A stretch of 20,888 bases of DNA from assembly GCA_002633005.1 (NCBI GenBank), contig NMRA01000626.1, positions 71,613-92,500 on the forward strand, in the 5' to 3' direction. The DNA comes from Phoronis australis. Its lineage: Eukaryota > Phoronida > Phoronidae. Each line of letters begins with the position of its first letter. The first letter of the stretch is position 1. The notes beneath the pieces were generated by a model, which saw only the letters and a list, made by a program, of their open reading frames with translations, had not been told where the DNA came from and made no database searches. This document shows positions 1 through 10,006 of the stretch, one piece after another. Both the position numbers and the translations under genes were made by a program.

Positions 1-83
1 TTTTTTTTGTTTTTTTTTAATTTTTGGGTCCTGGCCCGAGGGGGGGTTTAAACCCCCTGAACCCCCCCGTAGATCCGCCACTG
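1..83 (-). mobile_element. Truncated transposable-element terminus with G/C-run palindrome
   Basis: Read on the minus strand, this stretch opens with CAGTGGCGGATC at 83-72. It continues through a G-run, a perfect 16-bp palindrome GGGGGTTTAAACCCCC (42-57), and an A-rich tail that runs off the window edge. CAGTG starts followed by G-runs are common at the ends of non-autonomous DNA transposons such as hAT-type elements. Family assignment is inference, because only one end is visible. Confidence 0.4.
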
Positions 84-690
84 CGGGTTGAATACAGGTC
101 CAGTTCGACACCCAATAAGGAGTACAGTTCGTCGTCCAGTGATCAGGCCCGTGAGCCAAACTTTGCTAAGTTTATTGTGGTCTTGACATAAGTATTGGAG
201 CAATTTAGAAGGTGCCAGGTGTGTGGCGAAGGAGTGACACGGTGGGATGTAAGCGGTTTGATCATTCAGTGAGAATAGCATAAGGATTCCATTGAAAGAG
301 GTCGGCATAACAGTGCACACCGTTCATTTGCACCAAGACGTTATACCACATCTGTCCTCAGTCTCTTCCTCAATCGTCTCAATAGCTCTGTTTTTATTCT
401 GCCACACTACACTCGGCCTCAAACATTATCTACCAACTGACTGTTGACGAAAAAACTCCTCGTCACCACTCCTATGAACCATCACTCACCTCACTGTGTC
501 TGTGACATGAGTCGTTAACTCAGACATTTTCAGGCTACTACAAACTCAACGATCCCTAAATCCCACGTAACTGAGTTCTCTAACAACCTAATTTGTCGTA
601 GAATACTCGTCAATGGGAAGTGGTGACGACAATTTTAGGAAACCAGCAAGAAAACAACAGTGGAACAGATCCTCACAGTAAACTGGAATG
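84..690. other. Unassigned sequence, no supported gene
   Basis: No protein family, RNA gene or clear repeat is seen. An open minus-strand frame reaches from 320 towards the element end at 48, with an ATG start, but it runs into the repeat terminus and I do not recognise the product. It may be chance. Confidence 0.4.
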
Positions 691-697
691 CAGAAAC

Positions 698-738
698 AAA
701 ATGGCGGAAAATTCTTGACCCCTAAACGTCACTTCCGG
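698..738. promoter_or_regulatory. YY1-like plus ETS-like motif pair
   Basis: AAAATGGCGG at 698-707 matches the YY1 core, and CACTTCCGG at 730-738 matches the ETS/GABP consensus. The pair lies within 41 bp, an arrangement common in animal housekeeping promoters. The ATG inside the YY1 site opens only a five-codon frame, and no first exon is evident, so promoter activity is unproven. Confidence 0.3.
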
Positions 739-739
739 A

Positions 740-3279
740 GTAAGGCACGACTAATCAATAAAATTACGGGAAGTCGTAATTAACTGAAACATATGTCTGG
801 GATAATGAACGAACCGTATTTTTTACTACAAATGACATGAAAAACGTTGTCTTCTCCTTTAAATGTTAAGCAACTTACTCTGAGACTAGTAACACCGACT
901 CTCGCGGATTCGTGATACAATCCTTTTGTCAGGAGATCTACTACATGCGATATGTTTCGAATGGGATAATTCAACGAACATCTCCTCTCGCATAAATTGA
1001 TACATGATGGCTATGAGCTTCGTTTTTCTTCGAATTTGAGGATTTTTTGCCATCACAATTGCAAATTTGTTGTCACCACGGCATGCAAAGCGATAATCTT
1101 GTGAGAACTACGTTTTAGCTGTTGCACCAATTCTCTAAGCCACAGTGCTTCTTGTACACTACCATCAGCTAATGCAATATATTCCTTTTAGGCACAATTT
1201 AACAACACAACGCGGGTTTGTTGGTTTCTGCTCCAGGTCGTTGGCGCTCCAGCAATACATGGCCAACAGGGCATTAAACTGCTACCGCGTAGTTTGGAGG
1301 TTGGATTCCGCTCTGAAGCTGACTTCAGAAAAAAAAACCTTTTGCTCGTCGATATCGTCACTTTAAGCTAATTTAAGATATTTTGATGTGGCAGACTGAC
1401 ACATGAGCCAGCTGGATCATATTTATAACTTCATAATGGCTTGTTCCATTATCACGTTAGGGAAAACACAAAACACTTTTCACATACTTCCTTCAATCTA
1501 AAATCATATATTTTCGCATGTTGTTGTTATCAAATCAAGCCTAATTACATTGATTTATTTTCATTTCGTCATTTTTGTTCACCGAGCGTGACTCTTGAGG
1601 TACGGTTCCAGACAACTAGCGATTTCTCGACAAAATTAGTCAACAAAGCCGATAATTACACTGGCCATTCCATACACGCACCGACCTGTGGCCTTGGTTG
1701 GAATAGTCAGTCCTATGATATCTTTTCAGCTCGGCAGCCTATCATACTACATGTCAGGATATTTTCAACAATACATTTTTGTGTTAAAATGATGTTTCAG
1801 TATTTTACGGAAAGAAATGTCATTTAGTTTCTGAGTGTATATTCTGCAATTATAAATGAACTGTTTAGGTCCTACTAACAGACGTGTTTATATACATGTA
1901 CGCACCTTTCGAAAAACTCCTACTTGTGTTGCTAAATGCGTGTGTATTTGCATGTATATATTGTTACAGTTTTCGGTTGTTTTAATAAGAATAATTAGTT
2001 TGTGTAATGTTTACCATATGCCTGGCGGATGTCATTTTGTTAATTCCATTTCTGAGCAGTAGGTCTACTGTTATCTGTAGAATTTACCTAACTCGCGAAA
2101 TAAAATTTAAAAAAATGAAAAGTTTACGTTGGAAAAGAATCCCATTCACTTTGTGTTGCTGACAGTTTACAGTGTACTAGCTGATGACTCCGCTCTTGGC
2201 GGCTTGTCCCACTTTTTGATTTTAACGCCATCCCGCCACACCATCAAATTGTCCCGTTTTTGACACATGGAGAAGTTGGGTATGTTATAATATACTACTG
2301 CAAATTCCCACGCGACATAGCCATATTTTCCAGTTCGACTAAAAAGAAAAAATAACAGGACGATTCATGGGATTTTACAGCATCCTCAATTTCTCATTTG
2401 AGTAAAAAAGCCCGTCGAATACTTTTAGGTGTTACGTCTCTCGCTCGACAAGAAAGTTGTCGACACTTTTTGTCACTTTTGCGTTTGGGTTTAGACCTAC
2501 TTTGTATCCGGAAGTCCCGCTTGTTCAATCAGTACCGTTGTTTCACTCTAGTGAATATTGACCGTGACAACTATGCAACAGATGTTCAAAACCATATTGT
2601 CTCATTGTTATGAATATTGTTGTTTTCCACAGTCCACTTTCTTCAGTAAAATAACAATCGTAAAAATGTGTTCCAATATCTCTTGTTACGGTAACATTCA
2701 CTACGCGTATCAGGATCAGTAAATTTTTACTCTCTGTAGAAATGAGTTTATTTTTATGGAAAGTCCTATACTATGCAACAAATGTAATGAGGTATACACA
2801 GTACATTTTAAGGCTACCTAATAGATGTTTGCCCATTTTATATATCCGAGAACTTTTATCTGCAAATTTCGGAAAAGTATTTGGAGTAATTAGTTTATCA
2901 CATTTTTGTAAATATCACTGCATCCTGAATTTTTCCTGAAGAATGTAATTGTATCAAACGGCGCCAAACGTCTAATTAATTGTAATACATTAAGATCTAT
3001 AATTTTGGATGAATGAGTGACTAAATTCTCCACAGCAACTGTGAGGAATCCATATTCTAAAATCTTTGTCTTTATAGGGTAGAGATCTTTTGAATCGTTG
3101 AAATTGTTTCCCTGCAGGATCAGCTAGTCATATATATTATAATCTCGCTGGTTCATTTCCTTTCGATGTTACCATAACAACCTGTTATTTTATGCATTTT
3201 GGTAAACACTCTTGTTTTTTTAAGTGTTCTTAAACTTAGTCAGCTATACGAATTGATAAGTATTTATGATTTAAACTAT
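740..3279. other. AT-rich stretch without recognisable genes
   Basis: This is about 2.5 kb of AT-rich sequence. The longest open frame (1441-1827, plus) starts at TTG, is rich in F, I, Y, H and C, and shows no family motif, so I treat it as chance. No transposon coding remnant, tRNA-like element or tandem array was seen. Old unclassifiable repeats are possible. Confidence 0.45.
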
Positions 3280-3359
3280 TTATTTTTTGCTTCTGGAATG
3301 GATATCAAGAACTGGTGAACAGCTTTCGAAGGATAATGACTTTTGCGCAATTCGGTTAA

Positions 3360-3456
3360 AAAATGGCGGCGTTGCAACAAGTTTTATTGACAGTAAATTC
3401 CATAGCAAATTCCAACACCAGAACAATCGAATGCGAACAAATTCCACGCATGCGCG
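3360..3456 (+). promoter_or_regulatory. YY1 motif over an ATG, with downstream NRF-1-like site
   Basis: AAAATGGCGGC (3360-3370) is a full YY1 consensus. Its ATG (3363-3365) sits in a strong Kozak context and opens a 34-codon frame beginning MAALQQVLLT. CGCATGCGC (3447-3455) is close to the NRF-1 palindrome. A YY1 site over the start codon is known from animal nuclear genes, so this may be a promoter and first-exon region. A possible donor, GTAAAT, follows at 3393. Confidence 0.35.
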
Positions 3457-3467
3457 GCGCAATCTAG
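3363..3467 (+). CDS. Candidate short first exon or micro-ORF (MAALQQ...)
   Basis: A 34-codon frame starts at the ATG embedded in a YY1 motif and ends at TAG 3465-3467. The first ten residues, MAALQQVLLT, are typical of an animal first exon. Coding could leave the frame at a weak GTAAAT donor after 3392. I do not recognise a product and found no convincing downstream plus-strand exon. Two longer frames overlap on both strands here (3280-3529) and none shows a family motif. The promoter-type motifs are the only support, so this is a weak call. Confidence 0.2.
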   Translation: MAALQQVLLTVNSIANSNTRTIECEQIPRMRGAI

Positions 3468-3583
3468 GCAGCGCGAGAATTAATATTTTTAATTGTGTAG
3501 TCATTAATTCATTTGTGGCAAATTTCTAGTTAACGTTTAAATTGTTCATGTCAGTTCACCCTGTTCACTAGATTTTTAATATT

Positions 3584-3589
3584 TTTATT
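3584..3589 (-). terminator. Polyadenylation signal AATAAA
   Basis: AATAAA on the minus strand lies about 120 nt downstream of the TGA stop at 3712-3714. That is a normal spacing for a short animal 3' UTR and supports the terminal exon described next. Confidence 0.4.
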
Positions 3590-3711
3590 TCTTATCACGA
3601 CCCTATGGGATACCAAGTGTATAACTGAATAGTTTTATCCTAAATAAACAAATTTTACGCAACGTTTCGTGCGCACTTTTATACGAGTATTGTCTGTACT
3701 TTTGTAAGAAC

Positions 3712-3846
3712 TCAGTTACCACTAAGCGTGTCTTCTACCATTACGAAGTCGTCATAACCAGAGTCCCCTTGAACACCACTTGCAATTTCCACGGTCCTGT
3801 TTACCTGTTCTTCATCAGGTACCGGTTTTCGACTAAAACTGGCTGG
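3712..3846 (-). CDS. Probable terminal exon of a small acidic protein with a LIR-like motif
   Basis: A 44-codon minus-strand frame ends at TGA 3712-3714. Its composition is coding-like: hydrophilic, rich in D, E, V and G, with few Cys. Near the C terminus it reads G-Y-D-D-F-V-M-V-E-D. The acidic D-D-F-V-M-V core fits the LC3-interacting region rule (aromatic, two residues, aliphatic, acidic flank), and ULK1/2 and ATG13 carry similar segments. An acceptor CAG ends at 3844 with the frame entering in phase 1. An ATG at 4117 (MSDNSGLEIEAT) can reach a GTCAGT donor at 4080 in the same phase, which would give a protein of roughly 55 residues. Protein identity is unknown and autophagy involvement is inference. 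Its first exon, if right, is separate at 4081-4117. Confidence 0.4.
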   Translation of the reverse strand, partial: PASFSRKPVPDEEQVNRTVEIASGVQGDSGYDDFVMVEDTLSGN

Positions 3847-4080
3847 TCAATGTTTATATGAATACGCATGGGTGATACAGTAAGATAATTCCCATGGCAC
3901 CTGGATTTTATTAAGTTTTTATTGTCCTTGTCATCCAGGATTGTACGAAAATTTTAAAATTTTCAAAACTTGTAAAAAGCATATGGACTATCACTTTGCA
4001 AGCCGCAGCAGGACCCTTTCGGTTTTTAAAAATCACCGAGTTTCTGTTTTAACAACACCTAACTGCATCGAACGACTGAC

Positions 4081-4117
4081 CAGTTGCCTCAATTTCCAGA
4101 CCACTATTATCCGACAT
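4081..4117 (-). CDS. Possible first exon (MSDNSGLEIEAT) for the 3712-3846 exon
   Basis: The ATG at 4117-4115 has a good context (AAAGAATGTC) and is followed by twelve acidic, coding-like codons before G|GTCAGT. Donor phase 1 matches the CAG acceptor at 3844, so the joined frame stays open to the stop. The intron would be about 236 nt. Its acceptor has a poor pyrimidine tract, and a TATATAAAG lies too close upstream of the ATG to be its TATA box. The exon pairing is inferred from phase alone. Confidence 0.25.
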
Positions 4118-4140
4118 TCTTTATATAGGAAATCCAATTA

Positions 4141-4609
4141 GAAGTGAAGTCATTGTTCTTGTCCGTGTGCTCAAATCACCCACGATAGTTTGTCTACATT
4201 GCCTCCCGGCGTGTTGCCTCCAATAACCGACACCAAAATCAAGAAATAGTGCGTGTCCAAACAAACTTTTCTGGCAAATACCTGCTTGTCTCACCGAAAG
4301 CCATAACTGCTCTATTAAATACACTCAACACAGGACGGAGGGATATTCTGTAAAACATCTCAGTACTGGATTGGATCGAAAAAATCCCAAGACTTCCGTT
4401 CCATCAAGAAAACTAGACAGGTTGCACTAATTTATCAAACACAGGTGTTCGCTCACCAAAGAGATCGACTTTCGAGGCAAAGATCACCGTAGTTCCAATA
4501 GCTGGTCGTAGCGTTATCACTGGTCTGGGTCAATAAAAGCCCTTTTTACACCCTGCCCCAGGAGATGTAAAAAAGGTATAAATTACAAAAAGCACACTGG
4601 ATGGAATTT
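4141..4609. other. Unassigned sequence
   Basis: A 67-codon minus-strand frame (4121-4324) exists but overlaps the candidate exon above and shows no motif. Nothing else was recognised. Confidence 0.35.
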
Positions 4610-4693
4610 CTAAATGATAAAAATTAGCAAAGCCACGTCCTTTTGCCTACGTTCAACGAGAAAAAAAGAGAAGCCATAAAACAGCCAAGACAT

Positions 4694-5399
4694 TTTTGGC
4701 ATTTTTCTCCCTAAAATCGCAAATTCACGAATGCCCCGGTACCCGCCAGTGGGGAAACAGGAATCCCTATACCCTTGCATTCTAGATCCCAGAAGTATAG
4801 GTAAACATTTGCGATTGCAGGTCAATCAGATTTTTTCCAATTTCCATCTTTCTGAAGGTAACTATGTTCGTGCCAAAAATTTCCCACTGAACAAGGATGT
4901 GCTGTGAAAATGGCGGAACTTCCCAATTTTCTTCATTTTGGGGGTAGCCACAAAGGTATGAATCATGATCTGAGACCAAATGTCTAAGGCCACCGTGAAA
5001 AAAATCGAGATGACAAAAATGAACAAAAAAGTGTAATTTTGTCCATTTTTACCCAAAATTGCAAATTCACGAATGTCCCGGTGCAAGAAAGGAAACCATC
5101 ATTCTAGATTCCAAAATTCAGGTTAAAATATGCCTTTATCCCCCAGATTTTTGAAAATTTCTACTTGTCTGACGGGTACCTGGATTCGCGCCAAGAATTC
5201 AAAACTCAACAAGGACGTCCTCTCACAATAGCGACTCTTACGTATCCTTGAGGACAAGAGCACAGGCCAAAGTTCTGTACTCAAAACAACTTTAAGGAAC
5301 TACTCAATACCATTTTTGGCAACCACTTCCCAACTGTTGTCACACCCGACCGACCGTTTTCTTCATTTTTGGGGTAGGTGCACAGGTAGACCTATCTAC
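4694..5399. repeat. Ancient tandem duplication, about 342-bp offset
   Basis: Two diverged units lie in the same orientation. Unit 1 (about 4694-4960) and unit 2 (about 5038-5399) share GCAAATTCACGAATG at 4719 and 5061, CATTCTAGAT at 4779 and 5099, AACAAGGA near 4892 and 5208, and TTTCTTCATTTT near 4930 and 5359. Unit 2 carries about 110 extra bases (about 5230-5340), which shifts the last anchor. Several small frames in this block are shadows of the duplication. The unit's origin is unknown. Confidence 0.7.
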
Positions 5400-5990
5400 T
5401 GTGGCTTCAGGTGGTACTGAACAGCTGGGGCGGCAGCAATTTGAACTTTTCTTCAATATGGCGACCAGCTGTTGCATTGCTGGGTAGCGACTAAATAAGA
5501 AATTGGCTACGATTTCAGGTAGCCGTCAAAAAGCCAGATTTGCAAAAAAAAAACTAATTGGTTGACATCACTTTTCGACCACATTTTTGGAATCGGTAAG
5601 AAATTTGCTTTCTTCATCTTATGTTGCCTTTAGTGAGCATCGACAGGAAAGTGGTGGTTTTAGGATGAAAAGGGGCCAATTTTGCGTTTTTGCCCCTTTT
5701 TTCTTAGTCTACCTTGATTTTTAGTAGGAGTGAAAGGGTAATAAATACAAGAGATAATAAAGTTTCTGTGCTCATCTATAAGGTTTATGAAGTGAATTGA
5801 TTCAAAACGTTTCGTTCTTTGCATACAGGTTTTGACAGAATGAAGAAAGGGTGACTAGTCTATTGACGTGGTCAACTTTCAACTTTCAAATATTTCCAAA
5901 TTTTGGCACTAATTCTTCTCTCCTTCACTAATCAAAGTCTTGAGAATAGTTTCTACTGATATTTTTTTTTCCATTATTTGTAAAAACACC
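5400..5990. other. Unassigned sequence with one short hairpin
   Basis: No gene was recognised. AAAAGGGGC (5668-5676) pairs with GCCCCTTTT (5692-5700) across a 15-nt AT-rich loop. It is too short and isolated to assign a role. Confidence 0.4.
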
Positions 5991-5992
5991 CT

Positions 5993-6092
5993 ACTCTTTA
6001 CCCTAGCCCTAACATTAGTCCTAACCGTGGGACCCTAACCCTAACACCGGAACCCTAACCCTAACCGTGTAACCCTAATCCTAACCCTGGGC
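5993..6092. repeat. Interstitial telomere-like minisatellite, 20-bp higher-order unit
   Basis: CCCTAA hexamers (vertebrate/metazoan-type TTAGGG on the other strand) occur with variants. The array is periodic at 20 bp: units start at 5993, 6013, 6033, 6053 and 6073. Each generally carries two CCTAAC-like hexamers followed by a variable spacer such as ACCGGAA, CGTGTAA or CCTGGGC. The most regular unit is 6033-6052. This is an internal array of mutated telomere sequence, not a chromosome end. Confidence 0.8.
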
Positions 6093-6364
6093 GCATGTTT
6101 ACTATGACATTCCCGTCCAGTCGTTTGGCCTAACGGATTTTTTTTCTCTTCAATGCTTGGCTTGAACTTGTAGGAAAGTGTTGACCCAGTGCCATCACCA
6201 TCAGCGAGGTAGATGACCCCTTTAGCTTCAAAACGTGCGAGACGCACAGCACTGCAACCGTCTATTGCGTCATCTGGCTGTCTTGGTCTACTGGAGGAGC
6301 AGCGGTCTTTGTTGAATGTCCCTTTTGAATTGTCTTTTTCTCCCTCTGCTCTGAATGAAACTGC
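6041..6364 (-). pseudogene. Unrecognised open frame, possible exon relic
   Basis: A minus-strand frame is open from just after TAA 6367-6365 to a stop at 6041. The residues before the telomere-like array look coding. They run from a basic, serine-rich segment into R-L-A-R-F-E-A-K-G-V-I-Y-L, then D-G-D-G-T-G-S-T-L, ending in a K/E-rich stretch near 6140. The last third is just translated telomere-type repeat, so the true coding part, if any, ends before about 6130. There is no ATG near the start, so an acceptor (TTTCATTCAG, exon from about 6353) would be needed. I do not recognise the family. It may be a gene relic or a transposon piece. Confidence 0.25.
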
Positions 6365-6479
6365 TTAGCTTTCCAGGATACTTTGTATGTGCTCACCACT
6401 GAACAAAAATATGTGAATGATACATAGGTGTCCAAACGTCTTGTTTCCATGTCTTTTATGGTTATCCAAATCGACTTCA

Positions 6480-7096
6480 ATAAATATGTACTCCCCTATA
6501 CACAACGAGTGAGCCTCGGTGCGGATTATGGTCAAGCTGTGGGGTCAGTAAACTAACATGAATTAAACTTTTATTGTTTTTTTTCACATTTAAGTTCATC
6601 AATTATCTTGAATTAGTCCCACCAAAAGTTGATTATAGTGAAAAACACATCAGGAAAGAACACCAGGTGTCTCGATCAGCGTAAAATGGGTCTGGCCTAA
6701 AAACCCCAGCCTACGGTTCGGCACATCGGATCACCTAAAAATGGACACCGGTTCAAATTTTCATTTGAAACAGTAGGTGAGCAGATGGAAGGAAGTATTG
6801 TGAAAAACAATTGAAAAATGTGGTCTTGGTGGCACTGAACCTTTAGGCTGAGGCCACGGGCAATTTGCTCTTCAAAATGTCAAAATCTAGGGTGAGACCA
6901 AGCTTGGGGGCATTTTTAGTTAGGTATTGCATGTAGGTCGTGTGAATGTGGTTTGGTTGTATTTGAGAATGAACTAAGACCACTTGCTCGGCTGTAGCTG
7001 CACTCATCATTTCCGATGATATCGAAGAATTTCTTCCACACGATAAAATGGTTGACAATCAATAATATAAAGCATCCTCTAATAGTCCGTGCGATG
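6480..7096. other. Unassigned sequence between open frame and L1 3' end
   Basis: No recognisable gene. Minus-strand AATAAA-type hexamers occur near 6567, but no terminating exon is visible. Frames at 6843-7125 are short and lack motifs. Confidence 0.4.
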
Positions 7097-7104
7097 TTTT
7101 TTTT

Positions 7105-7282
7105 AATAATTTTATTTTTCAACAATATACACTTATAAATTTTTTAAAGGGTGAAAGGGTGAACAAGGAAAAGGGTTAAGGACTTTCACTCACACACTCA
7201 CACACTCATTCACACACTTCATCATTTAATAATAATATCACTAAACAATATATGAATTAAATATATTACAGATATTACAGAT
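7105..7282 (-). repeat. L1 3' UTR with (CACTCA)-like run and polyA signal
   Basis: Behind the ORF2 stop lies an AT-rich UTR with a short simple repeat (ACTCACACACTC type, 7187-7218), then a run of CACCCTTT repeats read on the minus strand, and AATAAA at 7116-7111 just before the eight-base A-tail. Confidence 0.65.
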
Positions 7283-7999
7283 TCATTGCATGGCAGCACT
7301 GAGGCTCTCCAACATTTTAATATTAATGTTGTCCGGTTCTTTTTGTGTTTGAAAATTAAATAGTGTAATTTTAATATATTTTGACAGAAATAAGTTAAGG
7401 GCAGACCAATCTGGATGCTACTGCTGCTGGGTACGTAAATATTGGGCGATAGTGATAACATAATTAATCAACAGGGAGAATTCAGAACTTAAATGGCAAA
7501 ACATGAATTCATTCTTGGTTATTCTGACCTCTTCCTTAAGGGAAGATGTCAAAAAATCCTGAACATTAATCAACAAATCTCTTTGCACTACATCACAATG
7601 GAAAAACATGTGTTCAGTATTCTGTACTAGATTACAATAGTGACATTTATCTTAATTAACAATCCCCATCTTATATAACAAAGAGTTAGTATACACTGTT
7701 ATGTAACAACATATGCCTAAAAGATTTAATGCATGGTTCGAGAAGAAGTGTAAAAGGCAAAGAATAATTTTTTCGGATATCTTGTTTGGAGAAATGCTAC
7801 AACAATTGTTCATAATAGTCTGGTTTTTTGCAATACTTTTGTAACAAAACACTCTTGATTTTTCTTTTGCAAATTTATTATAATCTAAGCAAATGTTATT
7901 GTTGCAGCCAACCAATCGCTGATGACCTTGATCAATTTTTCTAGATAAAATAATACGTATTGAATTAAAACTTAGAATTTTGCCTTGAGCACCTCCCAC
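7283..7999 (-). pseudogene. L1 ORF2 C-terminal cysteine-histidine region
   Basis: One frame from 7999 to 7418, interrupted by a TAA near 7654, holds D-K-C-H-Y-C followed by H-M-F-F-H-C. This C-x2-C-x8-H-x4-C arrangement is the C-terminal zinc-knuckle-like region of Tx1/L1 ORF2. After the stop at 7418 a shifted frame continues with Q-K-E-P-D-N-I-N-I-K-M-L-E-S and ends at TGA 7285-7283, probably the original ORF2 end. Confidence 0.8.
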
Positions 8000-8790
8000 G
8001 ATAAAAGCTTATTTTCAGCATCAAGAAAGTCACTGATGAAACATAGCCCATTCTTAACTAACTCTTTATAATATAGTGACTCATCATTAAGTGTCATCTC
8101 TCTGTTATGCCATATAATCTGATCACAAACAGGCACATCTTTAAAAGCATTATGATTCAACTGCTTACTCACTGACAAAACCTTTCTATAAAAAACATCA
8201 TTTACCGTTCTAAACTGTTTGCTTATTTTAAAATTACATGACCGCAACAGTTCACCACCGTAATTCTGGAGGATATATTGTGGATAAAACTTCCAACTTC
8301 CACATTCAAGAGACTGAAGTCTCGTAACCCAGTTGACTAAAAGGCCCTCCTTTATAAAGGTCATATCAGGAACTTTTAAACCACCATCTTCATGAGAGGT
8401 CATTGCAACGCTTTTCTTTATTTTAGGTGGTTTCCCTGCCCAAATAAAATCAATTAAAATTTTATCTATTCGTTTGCACAAATCCCTTGTCAATCCAAGG
8501 ACAGATAGAACGTGAATCAATTTGGATAACGCAAAAGCTTTAGTTATGACAATTCTTCCTTTAATTGTTAATTTTCTTGTTTTCCAAATATTTAGAACTT
8601 TCCTAAGTTTCGAAATGTTTTCTTCAAAATTTTGCCCGTTTTCGTCTTTTTCATATTTACCGAAGTAAACGCCCAGACACTTAATATTTGTTTTTGGCCA
8701 ATTTATATCATTCGTTTTCTTAGGTTCATACTGGTGGCCTGTCAACATTCCTTCGCATTTTCGCTTATTTCATTTAAGACCAGACACGTC
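7972..8790 (-). pseudogene. L1 ORF2 post-RT region (long open segment)
   Basis: A 258-codon frame from the ATG at 8748 is the longest uninterrupted part of this element. It contains I-K-C-L-G-V-Y-F-G, then W-x-x-R-x-L-T-I-K-G-R and W-A-G-K-P-P-K-I, the typical thumb and post-palm segments of Tx1-like L1s. The same frame reaches upstream through S-G-L-K and a single stop (near 8782) to the YADD region after a frameshift. The ATG at 8748 is internal, not a true start. Confidence 0.9.
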
Positions 8791-9539
8791 ACCAAATTTG
8801 TGAGAAATTTAAAGCATTCTCTTCCCGACATTTCATCCTGAATAAGTAAAATTGTGTCATCAGCATACTGGGCTGACTTCAGGCCCATCAACACACAATC
8901 GTTTGATTAAGGGGTTATTTCTAATGTAATGGCTCATGAGCTCCACACATAGTATAAACAGTTGACTACCTAAGGAGTCCCCTTGACGAAGGCCTCTCTT
9001 TACATTAAAATAACCACATGTAAATCCGTTGTTTTGAACAGAAGTCACGATATTGTTACATATTGTTTTTATATTTGAATACAGTTGGGACAGAATTTAA
9101 AGGGCAGAAGGGTTTTCTAGAGAAAGGACCAATTTAAACTGTCATACGCTTTCTTAAAATCTAAGAATATAATTTGTCCATTGAGATTTTTATTTGTATA
9201 ATACGATATTATGTCCTGTATTAATCTAATATTTTGACCAATAAATCGTTTTGAAACAGACGTCTGGTCTCAATGAATAAGTTTATGAATGTACTTATTT
9301 AGTAGGTTGGCAATACCCCTTGTAAATAATCTGTAATCCCAATTTACTAACGAAATTGGTAGCCAATTTTCCAGATTTTTTAATTCCTCTGTATTTGTAC
9401 TTTTGGGGATAAGTGTAATGACACTTTGCCTTTGGGAGGTTGAAAATTTTCCTGTTTTAAAACTATAATTTATACATTCAGAAAGGTACTGTTTAATAGC
9501 ATCCCAAAATGTTTTATAAAATTCGTAATCCTAAACCGT
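8749..9539 (-). pseudogene. L1 ORF2 reverse transcriptase palm, interrupted
   Basis: RT motifs appear in the correct order on the minus strand: V-I-T-L-I-P-K; W-L-P-I-S-L-V-N (usually WRPISL, so one substitution); motif A F-L-D-F-K-K-A-Y-D at 9167-9141, with the catalytic Asp; G-L-R-Q-G-D-S at about 8993; and motif C Y-A-D-D at 8867-8856. At least two in-frame stops and more than one frameshift break the reading. The motif A and C aspartates are retained although the frame is dead. Confidence 0.9.
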
Positions 9540-9857
9540 CATTGCCTGATGTTTTGTTATTTTGGGGTTGTTTTAAGGCTTCATAGAGTTCATCTTCTGT
9601 GATCTCTTGTTCTAATAATGCAGACTGGTCATCTGTCAGTACTTTATCACTTGGAAGAGTTAATATATCAGGGAAATTAATATCCTCATGGTCTTTTTCA
9701 GAATAAAGAGCCCCCTAAAAAGCTCGTTGAATGTTTTGTATCTCTTTTGGGTCTTAGTTAACTCTGCCAGTTGACTACAGTTCTGTAATATGTTTTTACC
9801 ATGGTTACGTTTTTCAAAATTTAAGAAATATTTAGAGTTTGTTTCACCTCCTTCCAC
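9540..9857 (-). pseudogene. L1 ORF2 connector between endonuclease and RT
   Basis: The frame 9857-9660 contains N-S-K-Y-F-L-N-F-E-K-R-N-H, the standard linker signature of L1-type ORF2. A second frame covering about 9700-9540 continues the protein with D-E-L-Y-E-A-L-K-Q and N-K-T-S-G-N-D-G-L, the segment that normally precedes RT. A frameshift near 9700 separates the two. Confidence 0.85.
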
Positions 9858-10006
9858 CTACTGGGCTTTACTTCTAACAATAATAACTTTTATTACTTGG
9901 CTTTGTACAATTTATAGGTTTAATTAACATTTCTTTAATTCACACTGCAACGGATGATTTCTTGATTCTTGTTCGACTTGCCTAGTTAATTTATTCATTT
10001 CATATA

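Noticed and set aside
1441-1827. 128-codon plus-strand open frame
   Set aside because: It starts at TTG, has a composition biased to F/Y/H/I as expected for AT-rich chance frames, and shows no motif or promoter.
5668-5700. AAAAGGGGC/GCCCCTTTT hairpin as a terminator or RNA
   Set aside because: Nine base pairs with a 15-nt loop in simple-sequence context; likely chance.
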